Positions 39,771 through 48,718 of a DNA stretch of 64,000 nt are shown piece after piece. The position numbers and the translations under genes are program-made. Source of the stretch: Kluyveromyces lactis (taxonomy: Eukaryota; Ascomycota; Saccharomycetes; Saccharomycetales; Saccharomycetaceae); assembly GCF_000002515.2 (NCBI RefSeq), contig NC_006038.1:62001-126000 (forward strand). The letters are read 5' to 3'. How positions within the stretch are numbered: the first letter of the stretch is position 1; each line of letters starts with the position of its first letter. The notes under the pieces were generated by a model, which ran no database searches, was not told where the DNA came from, and was given only the letters and a program-made list of their open reading frames with translations.

Positions 39771-41489
39771 ATGTCAACTGAGGCCACGAGCTCTGATGCA
39801 TCGGTGTTCTCCAATATGCATTCGGTGGATAGCACAAGGGATAATACAAGGGATAATACAAGGGATAATACACCCATGAATGAAGGTGACACTCAAGGTA
39901 AGCGTATGACGAAGAGTACTATGGCTTTAATTGAAGAGTCTATGAAGTATGATATGCGCAGTGAGTATTTTCTTCCCATGACATTTCTAAGAGAACGTCG
40001 GAAACCTGCAAGAGTTGAGAGCGACGAGGAAGATAAACTAGCGGAAGTAAAATCGAAAAGGCGCGTTTCGAAGAAGGACCAGGTCAAGGCGGATATTCAT
40101 TCGACGAAAATTAAGAAAACTGGCCGCCCTTCCAATGTCAAAGCTGGAGCGAAGAACACTTCCAAAGTTACCAAGCAGAGGTCGACCAAATCGCAAGTTT
40201 CAGGCAAAAAAAGAGCCAGATCCATCTCTGATGGGAAAGTGTCATCCATAGATGCGAGCCGCAGTCTCAAAGCCTCCAAGAAGAAACATAGCAGTCATGC
40301 TGACTCTCTGTTCCTTTCGAATATTGAGGAGAATGTAAATCCTAGACCATCTTTTTTCAACACGACCCTAATTGCGAACCCTTCCAGTTTTACTAATAAA
40401 CTTACCTCTTCTAAAATGTTTGTTGACGACGAGGAGGTTACAAGCTTAAAAGGAATGAAATATATCCTCTTTCCTGGAGTGGAAGAAGAATACTTAATAT
40501 GTTCAAAAGTACAAAAATTCGGCTATAATCCACTACCAGAAATTGGGCAAAGTATAGAATCTGCTGTTCTTCTGTACTTTCCGAATACATATAAAACAAA
40601 GGGACAAGAGTTAGTACGATCATTGAACGACGCTTTCGAAAGATCAGATGATCAGTCTTTCGAAAAAATTGTACTTAAATATAATGACTTAATTTCAACT
40701 ATTCCGCGGGATCTTATTGTTAAGAATTTATCATCAAATCCCGATGTTCCTGTCTCTTTCGTTCATTTCCTTTTGCATACATGTTATACAAGAGCCATTT
40801 ATCCACATGCAAGGAAATTGAAGAAGTACACAAGTTTCAGTAACTTTGTATATGGTGAATTGATGCCTGATTTCCTCACTATTGTCTTTAAAAAATGCGG
40901 ACTGAATTCCAATAGCATATTTATGGATCTTGGTTCTGGTGTAGGAAATTGCGTTATACAGGCGTCTCTTGAGTTCGGTTGTAAATTAAGCTTTGGTTGC
41001 GAAATAATGGATTCTGCAAGTGACATGGCGGAATTGCAGCTCAAAGAGTTGAAAAGTAGATGTGATCTATGGGGTATAAATCTGCCGCCAATTGATTTTT
41101 CCTTGAGGAAAAGCTTCGTGGATAATGAACGAGTTCGTGAATTAATACCTCAATGTGATGTTATCTTAATCAACAACTTTATTTTCGATGCTCCTTTGAA
41201 CAAAGAAGTAGAAAAGGTTGTACAAGGCCTCAAGGCCGGGTCCAAGATAATTTCTTTGAAAAGCATACGACCTCCTGGTTACAGTATAAATTACGATGAC
41301 ATGGACAATATCTTCAACCGATTACATGTAGAGTCATTCAAGCTCCCTGAAAACAGTGTTTCATGGACCTACAGAAGTGTTGGTGATTATTATATCAGTA
41401 CTGTATTGGATGCAATTGATGAGTCGATTTTCTGTCCTCCGATTTTAGGTAGGATTAGAAAAAAAGAATCAATCAAGTATACCAGATAG
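39771..41489 (+). CDS. DOT1: Histone H3 Lys79 methyltransferase Dot1
   Basis: Non-SET methyltransferase that methylates H3K79 and limits Sir spreading. The 572-residue product has a long basic, lysine-rich N-terminal region (about 75-180) that in S. cerevisiae binds nucleosomal DNA and the H4 tail. The catalytic core has the SAM motif FMDLGSGVGNCVIQASLEFG near residue 386, FGCEIM, and INNFIFDAPLNKEV with LKSIRPPGY. Length matches (582). The frame starts with TTG at 39750, and the first ATG is 39771. An N-terminal RDNT tandem repeat is coded by a 12-bp DNA repeat. Confidence 0.95.
   Translation: MSTEATSSDASVFSNMHSVDSTRDNTRDNTRDNTPMNEGDTQGKRMTKSTMALIEESMKYDMRSEYFLPMTFLRERRKPARVESDEEDKLAEVKSKRRVSKKDQVKADIHSTKIKKTGRPSNVKAGAKNTSKVTKQRSTKSQVSGKKRARSISDGKVSSIDASRSLKASKKKHSSHADSLFLSNIEENVNPRPSFFNTTLIANPSSFTNKLTSSKMFVDDEEVTSLKGMKYILFPGVEEEYLICSKVQKFGYNPLPEIGQSIESAVLLYFPNTYKTKGQELVRSLNDAFERSDDQSFEKIVLKYNDLISTIPRDLIVKNLSSNPDVPVSFVHFLLHTCYTRAIYPHARKLKKYTSFSNFVYGELMPDFLTIVFKKCGLNSNSIFMDLGSGVGNCVIQASLEFGCKLSFGCEIMDSASDMAELQLKELKSRCDLWGINLPPIDFSLRKSFVDNERVRELIPQCDVILINNFIFDAPLNKEVEKVVQGLKAGSKIISLKSIRPPGYSINYDDMDNIFNRLHVESFKLPENSVSWTYRSVGDYYISTVLDAIDESIFCPPILGRIRKKESIKYTR
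39834..39869 (+). repeat. 12-bp tandem repeat in DOT1
   Basis: Three exact copies of ACAAGGGATAAT coding TRDN units near residue 22 of Dot1. In frame, so tolerated; looks like recent replication slippage. Confidence 0.95.
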
Positions 41490-41733
41490 TAAAGTCAATG
41501 CTTTAGACCATGTCGTTATTTGCTTTACCTGTGAAATAGTTTTATAAGATCTATTTATAACACAATGCAAGTAATCGAATATAAAAAGATAAAATCACCA
41601 GTAATGATACAAACAGTTTTTTTACTTCTTGATATGTAAGTTATGCTAAATTGCACTGTTTATCTATGTTCTGTAGTATAGTAATCGAATTAAGAAGCTC
41701 CATAGAGAGTTTTAAAACGTGGTTTAGCTGGGT

Positions 41734-42297
41734 TCATTTTGATAAAGCCTCTTCCTGACCACTTAACAAAGTAAAAGATGGTGCCTGTAGTTTTTGAGTA
41801 CCTTTCAAGAAATCCAACTCCATAACGAAACAGAACTCCAAGATGTTTGCATTCAACTGCAAAGCCAAGTCACCGGCTGCTTTTGCGGAGCCACCGGTGG
41901 CAATGATATCATCGACAATAACGACGTTTGAATGTTCAGGGATAGAATCAGCCTGGATTTCGAAAACATCTTCACCGTACTCCTTAGCATAAACTGCGTG
42001 TACAACTTCACCAGCAAGCTTACCTTGCTTTCTCACCGGTACAAAACCAGCATCAAGAGCCAGAGCTAGGGCTGGGCCAAATAGAAACCCCCGGGCTTCT
42101 AAGCCAATGACATAGTCGATCTTCTTGCCTGTGAATTTCTCTTGCAGGTGAAGCTTGAAGGATTCAATCAATTTCTTGAACAATTGAGGGTCTCTGAAAA
42201 TTGGTAAGAAATCTTCGAATAGGATACCCTCTTGTGGGAAGTTTGGGTACTGACGCAAAGCACCTTTCAACTCAGTAGCATATTCAGTGATAGACAT
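41734..42297 (-). CDS. APT1: Adenine phosphoribosyltransferase (single pre-duplication copy)
   Basis: Purine salvage enzyme making AMP from adenine and PRPP in the cytosol. The 187-residue product has the type I PRTase fold with the PRPP-binding motif VVIVDDIIATGGSAKA at 125-140, the hood region near the N-terminus (YPNFPQEGILFEDF) and the GLEARGF motif (65-71). Length equals S. cerevisiae Apt1 (187). It lies between homologues of YDR440W and YML023C, where both APT1 (YML022W) and APT2 (YDR441C) map, so it represents the unduplicated gene. Confidence 0.97.
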   Translation of the reverse strand: MSITEYATELKGALRQYPNFPQEGILFEDFLPIFRDPQLFKKLIESFKLHLQEKFTGKKIDYVIGLEARGFLFGPALALALDAGFVPVRKQGKLAGEVVHAVYAKEYGEDVFEIQADSIPEHSNVVIVDDIIATGGSAKAAGDLALQLNANILEFCFVMELDFLKGTQKLQAPSFTLLSGQEEALSK

Positions 42298-42648
42298 CTT
42301 CCACTTGATATTCTTATGACAAGTGCAATAGGTTCTTCTTCAATATTGAAAGTGAAACACCCCCTATACAAGTACTGTACAATGAAATAATTAATAACAC
42401 TGAATAAGAGATTACATATGAATCAGTTGCCAGTAGTTCCTCATCTTTGATCCTATGTGATGAGCTTCATAAAAAGTTTTTGAATTTTCGGTATTAATTC
42501 AGTCTAGCAAAATTTCACTCTGTACATGTGCCAAAGAAAATGAAAACATACGACAGCGCTACTCATAAATGCTGCAAAGAAAACGGAGATTCTGGTCAAT
42601 TGCTGAGTATAGGATAGTATATAGTGTGGTTCTGTACCAGTGACTACT
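42298..42648. other. APT-NSE5 divergent promoter region
   Basis: Divergent spacer of about 350 bases. Nothing recognised. Confidence 0.5.
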
Positions 42649-44199
42649 ATGGCATCTCAGAGCCATAAGTACGATTTGGGACGAAATGAATTGAACAAGC
42701 CTGATTACTACGTTGAGTTGACAGAGAAGCATTTGTCTGACTTTGAAATATGGAACTCTCTTTGCTCGAATGAGAGTTATGATATGCTCCTTTACCTTTG
42801 TGAGCAATATCTGAATATGGGTCGGTTTCCTGTTATTCCAAGTGAGGTAATTGCTGTACTTTTCACGTTAGCTTCCATCGGAGATCACAATAAGGGTTCG
42901 CTAATAAAAAAGGCAGATCCGTTTGACACTGGGAGGGAATTATTAACAAGAAGGAGCATGAAACTTCTAGAGACTTTACTTGATATATTACAGACATTTG
43001 ATACCGATTTATATGAAATATACGATTTAGAGCTGCTGCGCTGTCAGTTTTTTTACTTTATTGATAGCATCAGACCAGAAAATGGTCGGGCGTTGGTCCT
43101 AGATCCGCTAAATGCACAGAGTAGCAGGGCTACCCGGCGATCATTCAAGCTATCATCTCGATCGGCAGAAGGCGGATCTCTTCTCTCGGTGGAGCCATTG
43201 TATGGTTCTTATATCAATCTTATAGGCGATGACACCAGCGTCTTCAAAACAACGATGGTGCATAGTGCCTTATCACAAGAGGGTTCTTTTTGGAACGGTT
43301 TTAGTTGGGCATTGTCTACATTTATGATAGGACATGAAAATGAGGACCAAAAAACAGATTGGGACTACGAGCTGGCCAAAGCATGGTTAAGTGTTTTCAA
43401 ATTAATCTTTATTATCTATGAACTTCGGCAGGATTATTACATCGACTCTAAGACGGAGACCATAGAAAAATCCCCTATATTTAGATTATTAGAAGCTGTT
43501 GATAAAAAAAATCAATTGAAAGGGCTTGTTCAATATCTCTTTGTTGGTTGTGTTGAGTGCGAAATATTGTACCCTGTTTCCCCCTCACTAAATGATCCCT
43601 CTACATCAAATGCTTCTTTCAATCAATTTCACGAAGATAAGGACTATCGAGCAGCATTTTCAATGGATGTCAGAAAGGATACACTTTGTGTCTTCGTAAG
43701 ATTCTTGGATCGTTATGAAAGACATTTACAGAGCTACCCATTCACACTTGACGCATTGTATGGCACAATTGTTGATGCACTGTATAGTGATTTAAAAATT
43801 AGTTCGTTCAAACAGTTCTTCCTCTCATGCGATGTAGAAAAGGACAGAAATTTGATAACAACATTGGTTGAAAAGTTATTGAATAAGGCGTTTAGTAATG
43901 TTGAGCCAAGGCGGACTTTCAACATTGTTAACAAGATGTCGAATTTTGAAGAAGTGACTTCAGAATTAATGAAATTGCTCAGAGCCATAGACAGGTCTGC
44001 GGCATTCAACCGTTCTCGAATTTCGAAGCGGAGAATACAGATGGATTTTTGCATAATTATATTGACTAGGTTAATCATAACTACTCATCCACAAGGGAAC
44101 TTTGAAGAACTTCTGAGAGTTTTGACCACATTTGCGAAGTCTCCGAACTCTTTCATGGATGTGAAAGACGTGATACCCTTGTTCGAGCAGACCTATTAA
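42649..44199 (+). CDS. NSE5: Smc5-Smc6 complex subunit Nse5
   Basis: Subunit of the Smc5-Smc6 complex that with Nse6 regulates its ATPase and loading at damaged or stalled forks. The 516-residue product is all-helical in character and matches S. cerevisiae Nse5 (556) in blocks such as YYVELTEKHLSDFEIWNS, VIPSEVIAVLFTLAS, DPFDTGRELLTRRSMKLL and YDLELLRCQFF. The frame runs from a GTG at 42640; the first ATG is 42649. This family evolves fast, so position (YML023C, next to APT) adds weight. Confidence 0.92.
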   Translation: MASQSHKYDLGRNELNKPDYYVELTEKHLSDFEIWNSLCSNESYDMLLYLCEQYLNMGRFPVIPSEVIAVLFTLASIGDHNKGSLIKKADPFDTGRELLTRRSMKLLETLLDILQTFDTDLYEIYDLELLRCQFFYFIDSIRPENGRALVLDPLNAQSSRATRRSFKLSSRSAEGGSLLSVEPLYGSYINLIGDDTSVFKTTMVHSALSQEGSFWNGFSWALSTFMIGHENEDQKTDWDYELAKAWLSVFKLIFIIYELRQDYYIDSKTETIEKSPIFRLLEAVDKKNQLKGLVQYLFVGCVECEILYPVSPSLNDPSTSNASFNQFHEDKDYRAAFSMDVRKDTLCVFVRFLDRYERHLQSYPFTLDALYGTIVDALYSDLKISSFKQFFLSCDVEKDRNLITTLVEKLLNKAFSNVEPRRTFNIVNKMSNFEEVTSELMKLLRAIDRSAAFNRSRISKRRIQMDFCIIILTRLIITTHPQGNFEELLRVLTTFAKSPNSFMDVKDVIPLFEQTY

Positions 44200-44219
44200 T
44201 ATTACTTTATCTATTCAAA

Positions 44220-47200
44220 CTAATCAATAATATGGGTCTCCTTTTCGAATGAGCTCTTAACATGTACAATAGAGTTCATGACATTTTTTACTGCAACGAC
44301 ATGCCACGGAATGAAATTATCTTTTCCATAGGATACTCCGAACCATGGATTCAAACCTGCCAAGTTTCTGTATTGTTTTAAGATTTCCTTCAAAAGTGTT
44401 GAACTGTCTGCATGAGGGCAGTTCAAAAGATTTACCTCAAATTTATCAATGAAGTTATCGCCTTCGCTTTTTGCAAAACGAATCAATGCTCCACTTTTGA
44501 TGGCGCATCTATGCTGGGAGTTTGCTAGCTGCAACGGGTTACTGAATATTAGTCCATGGACTTCCTCATCAATGTTAATTATCTCAAGATCGTCTATACT
44601 GTTTGATATTCCTGTCTGCGGATTCGATTTCGTTCTGAACAAGTTTTTAAATGTTGGGTATGTTTTGTCCTCATCGAATAATGTTAATTTCGTGTTATCT
44701 CCGACACAGACCACAGCAAGATGGAGATCTTTTGTGGCGACTGATAGACGTCTCCAATGGATCAATTCGTCATCAGGAAGGACACTATCGAGTCTTGTCA
44801 ACACCAAGCAAACATTTCCAAAATTCTTAGACGCCAATTGTAGGGTTATTTTCCAGATGTCATTGCACACTTGTTCGAAACGAGTTCTGGAGTTACCGAC
44901 ATACCAGGTTTTCACGAAGCTTTCGACGCCTTTGGTGTCTGACCAGGCAGCACACAGCCACTCACGATCAATACTTCTCAAGTATGCCAAATGGATGTAG
45001 TTATCGTAATGGATAGATAAGGAGGCATTCTTCAGTGTCCGGAACTCAATTTGTTTGGGTAAATCATTTGTTAGGGACGTTACCTTAGTACTTTTTGGTG
45101 GTAGACTATTATAGATTGCCATACACAATGAAGTGTACGCAGTGATAGGTGTAAGTGGATTTTTGAGGAAATCTATATTCACGAGCCTCAACAAAATATC
45201 TGCCTTTGGTAACTTAGATTTGAACTCCTTCCTGATTACATGAAACTTGAGGATCATTGATATACATTCTGTTAATGAAAGTTTGTTGATGGGGAGAAAG
45301 ATGAGTAAAGGAATGTTCTTAATATTTGAGAGTGCTGTTGAACAGAAAGATACAATCTGTGCGGAAAGAAGTAGTAAGGTGTCTTGGTTAAAATTTTTTA
45401 AGTATATTAACCCTTTATTATCGTCATTAGTCAACTTAGTCAGTTCACAGAACCCTAACTCATGATTCGAATATGTCTGAGACATTTGTGATACGAAAGA
45501 CATGCAATCATTTTTTGCCTCAGTGGTTAGCACTAGGGCCCTGAAATTTTTTACCCCACGGTTGGGTTTCAGATTTAAATATTCCGTGAAATAACACGAT
45601 GAGCTTTTTATTTTAATTGTATCTTCAGATTTCTTCACAAACACTGATGGTTCAGGCAAATAGAAGACTTCCTCTATTATTTCGTTTCCGTGAAGCTTTG
45701 AAAAATTCCCAAAAAGCTGGTTCATGGTATCGCTGATGGTGCCAACGGAGCAATCCTTGATCCCTTTAAACTGAGATTCTGTTGCCCTATCATCAGAAAA
45801 CATATCATTATTGAAGACTATCTGATCTGTCAAAATCTCTAGAATATCCTCGAAGTCTTTTCCGGGCGGCAAAGATGGATTCTGACAAAGGAACACGTCA
45901 GGCAACGAGAACAAAGGCATGTGTCTCAAAAGGTAGGGGAGAATTCTAGATGATTCAGATTGTTCTTGCTCTGCGGTTTGAATAGTTTGTTCGCTTTTGG
46001 GGTCGATTTCAACCGTGGAAAGAAAGTTAGCTGATGAACTTCTTGGTTTTGAATTATCATATAGAGTATCCGGTCCGAGAGAAGGCGTATTCTCAAAGTA
46101 AGTTGTGGGATTTGAGTTTGAGCTGTTATTGCAGTCGTTTATGACCCCATTAATTGTCTGGTTTGGTAGATCAGCTCTTTCTGATTTACTTAAGGCGGGC
46201 TTCCATATTGCGTCTAAGTTGGACTTAACAGGTTTTTCCATTAGAGTTCCGATCGTATTATAAGATGCCACAGAATCATCTTTGGAAGAAGATGGTGGGT
46301 TTATCAATTCGGGAAGAGAGTCCTTTGCAATAGGTTCGTATGTTGATGACTCGATCATTGGTATATCATTGTCTCTTGGATCATATGATAAGCCCTTTCC
46401 TGCAGATGGTCCATTATTGTTGAAATCAGCAGGAGAAAAATCGCTATCATCATCTTCTGAGCTTGATATATTACTTGTACTTATCCCAAATTGTATTGGT
46501 TCGTCATTGGTGTTCGAGTTAACAGAAAACTTACCTCCATTCTTGTACTTGTTATCCACATTACTTTCAAAGATGGGGTTGAAATTGAGTGGTGCGAATA
46601 TACTTTTCTTTCTGTCTTTTGGGGTTTCAATAGGCAAAGGTGCTCCTGGATCTTCGTATAATGTAGGTGTCTTTTCTATAGTAATGACATCCACTGGTAT
46701 GTCCAAATAGGTACGCTTTGTTCTTGTCTTCTTTTCGTCAGTATCAATAGACTCGATGGTGTCGGGACGATCAAACTTTAACGAGTTACTAGTTGATCCG
46801 TCAGCCTCATCGTCATCTTCGGCTAGATCAAACATTTCGTCAGTAATCTCTTTTACAGATACCAGTTCTTCGTTCTTATTTCGCGTACTGACATCTTCGT
46901 CGCTATCTTCACCAAAAAGATCTTTGTCGAATTCTACATGCTCGTGTTCCTCTATCGAAATATTCTGAGCGGGAGATTCAAAAGCGGTTTCCAGTTCTAC
47001 TTTACGCTCAGAACTACCTACTGATGCGTCCTTTGAGTTGATATTGGATGTACTATTTATTACATCCTTTTTCTCATTCCAAAGATCGTTCTGAGGTTTT
47101 ACGGAAGGAGTTTCTGTTATAATATCATCAACGGTTGGAGTGATATTCTCATTTATTATTGGAGTTGTAATGAAACCATTACTGCTGTAACTCTCTGTGG

Positions 47201-48383
47201 GGAAATTCTGTCTACTAGTTTTATTATCTCGCAGAGGTGTTACGTTTGGATCATTAGAGTATTCCGGAGAAAACTTACCATTCTCTCCCGTTGAAGATAC
47301 GTTATTGCTGTTATTGGCCGAATGCTTATTAAACCCTTGAAACTGATCAGTAAATATTCCTCCCGTACTTAATGGGTTATGTCCGGTTACAGTTCCCATC
47401 CCTGCAGATGTTCCAGGCGTTCTGTAGGCCGAAGTGAGTTTTAACTGTATAAATCCATCTATCATATCGAAACAATCATCTAACTCAAGCTGCGGGGATC
47501 TTGAAAATGCAGTATATTGAGGAGTTTGAACGTCAGATGCTGTTTGTACAAAACAGAGACATGCCGGCCAGATAACGAAATTATTTCCTTTTGGTTCGTC
47601 AAGATAATGTGATATTGTTGGAGTGAAGCCATTCAAATGGTTAGCATTTGGAATAAGCTTTACCCATTTCAAACCGTCGACATCGATTAAATTTATTCCA
47701 TGGGAGACAAATAGTGTCTTGAGAAACATTTGAGCGTTTTTGGGTGGTGATACATAACATTTCTTTAAATCTGTGGATGGTAAATACACTCTGATCCCAG
47801 ATGGAGCCAAATACACAGCCACTTCATGTTTGAGGCTCTCTGCATTCAACTTCGATAAACCCAAATCCTTGGAACAAATTGCAACAGTCAAATCTCCATT
47901 TTCAAATAGATGTGGATCAAAGTGTAAGATTTTGGTCGAAAAGGTATATGATTCCTGAAATATGCATGAGTTTCCAAAGGGCACGATGGTTTCATTGGAG
48001 GATAGGGTCAAATTGACATATATCATACGCCTGAGAGCCTTCATAAAGATGGCATATGGGGTAGGCAAGTGAGGTTTTGAGAATTCTGGGGTGAAGTGAC
48101 CCTTCCGCTCTGGCTGGGGTGACTCCGATTCGTTATTCAGCTCAAGGTTTAACTCTGGTAATGGATCATCGTTAATACTAAAACACCATAACTCCCTGGA
48201 AAAAAGAGCTGCAAGTACTTTGGGGTTTTTCCTCCTTAGGAACAACTCTGCTTGAATTGACCATTGATTATCTGCCTTGCTAGGTACATATTGGTGATAG
48301 TTTATTTGTTTGACAGTTTCTAACCTGTATAAATTGGTAACGATGTCCTCCAATCGACATGCGTCCCCAACCTCCTTTTTCAT
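44220..48383 (-). CDS. SSN2: Mediator kinase-module subunit Med13 (Ssn2/Srb9)
   Basis: Scaffold of the Cdk8 kinase module of Mediator, linking cyclin C/Cdk8/Med12 to core Mediator and mostly repressing transcription. The 1387-residue product has the conserved N-terminal MED13 domain (VTNLYRLETVKQINYHQY), a long disordered, serine- and asparagine-rich middle, and a C-terminal PIWI/MID-like region. Length is close to S. cerevisiae Ssn2 (1420). It ends only 20 bases from the NSE5 stop, tail to tail. The opposite strand shows several mirror frames that are not genes. Confidence 0.95.
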   Translation of the reverse strand: MKKEVGDACRLEDIVTNLYRLETVKQINYHQYVPSKADNQWSIQAELFLRRKNPKVLAALFSRELWCFSINDDPLPELNLELNNESESPQPERKGHFTPEFSKPHLPTPYAIFMKALRRMIYVNLTLSSNETIVPFGNSCIFQESYTFSTKILHFDPHLFENGDLTVAICSKDLGLSKLNAESLKHEVAVYLAPSGIRVYLPSTDLKKCYVSPPKNAQMFLKTLFVSHGINLIDVDGLKWVKLIPNANHLNGFTPTISHYLDEPKGNNFVIWPACLCFVQTASDVQTPQYTAFSRSPQLELDDCFDMIDGFIQLKLTSAYRTPGTSAGMGTVTGHNPLSTGGIFTDQFQGFNKHSANNSNNVSSTGENGKFSPEYSNDPNVTPLRDNKTSRQNFPTESYSSNGFITTPIINENITPTVDDIITETPSVKPQNDLWNEKKDVINSTSNINSKDASVGSSERKVELETAFESPAQNISIEEHEHVEFDKDLFGEDSDEDVSTRNKNEELVSVKEITDEMFDLAEDDDEADGSTSNSLKFDRPDTIESIDTDEKKTRTKRTYLDIPVDVITIEKTPTLYEDPGAPLPIETPKDRKKSIFAPLNFNPIFESNVDNKYKNGGKFSVNSNTNDEPIQFGISTSNISSSEDDDSDFSPADFNNNGPSAGKGLSYDPRDNDIPMIESSTYEPIAKDSLPELINPPSSSKDDSVASYNTIGTLMEKPVKSNLDAIWKPALSKSERADLPNQTINGVINDCNNSSNSNPTTYFENTPSLGPDTLYDNSKPRSSSANFLSTVEIDPKSEQTIQTAEQEQSESSRILPYLLRHMPLFSLPDVFLCQNPSLPPGKDFEDILEILTDQIVFNNDMFSDDRATESQFKGIKDCSVGTISDTMNQLFGNFSKLHGNEIIEEVFYLPEPSVFVKKSEDTIKIKSSSCYFTEYLNLKPNRGVKNFRALVLTTEAKNDCMSFVSQMSQTYSNHELGFCELTKLTNDDNKGLIYLKNFNQDTLLLLSAQIVSFCSTALSNIKNIPLLIFLPINKLSLTECISMILKFHVIRKEFKSKLPKADILLRLVNIDFLKNPLTPITAYTSLCMAIYNSLPPKSTKVTSLTNDLPKQIEFRTLKNASLSIHYDNYIHLAYLRSIDREWLCAAWSDTKGVESFVKTWYVGNSRTRFEQVCNDIWKITLQLASKNFGNVCLVLTRLDSVLPDDELIHWRRLSVATKDLHLAVVCVGDNTKLTLFDEDKTYPTFKNLFRTKSNPQTGISNSIDDLEIINIDEEVHGLIFSNPLQLANSQHRCAIKSGALIRFAKSEGDNFIDKFEVNLLNCPHADSSTLLKEILKQYRNLAGLNPWFGVSYGKDNFIPWHVVAVKNVMNSIVHVKSSFEKETHIID

Positions 48384-48708
48384 GGTTTCCGTTGCTCTGA
48401 TGAAAAGTAAGCTGGATAGTCAGACTGATTAGGATGCAACGGTACTTCAAAAATCCGTACTTGTTAAGAGATGCTGTCTAGTTACCTTCTTTTAAAATTA
48501 TACGATTTTATCTCGAGTTATCACTACTTATAATAATGAATCGCTTGATCATTATAAAACAAAAACAAAAAAGATTGCCAATACAAAACAATGAATGACA
48601 GGTACCAAAGCATAAAGCTAAACGCACCCCCCGTGATTAGCGGCGCACTCTCAATTGGAAACGCAGTATAACCTGTACTTCTGCTAACAGTGGTTGGCGT
48701 ATGCCAAG
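48384..48708. other. SSN2-YDR444W divergent promoter region
   Basis: Divergent spacer of 325 bases with a short GC-rich patch near 48627-48650. The out-of-frame ATG at 48701 lies at its right end. No named motif. Confidence 0.5.
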
Positions 48709-48718
48709 ATGGCAATAA
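48701..48718 (+). promoter_or_regulatory. Overlapping five-codon upstream frame
   Basis: ATG CCA AGA TGG CAA TAA begins 8 bases before the main ATG in a different frame, and its stop lies inside the coding region. Its start context is weaker (C at -3) than that of the main start (A at -3), so leaky scanning is likely if the leader includes it. Confidence 0.5.

Noticed and set aside
46282-46710. Plus-strand frame of 142 codons inside SSN2
   Set aside because: Antisense of the serine-rich disordered middle of SSN2; no family resemblance.
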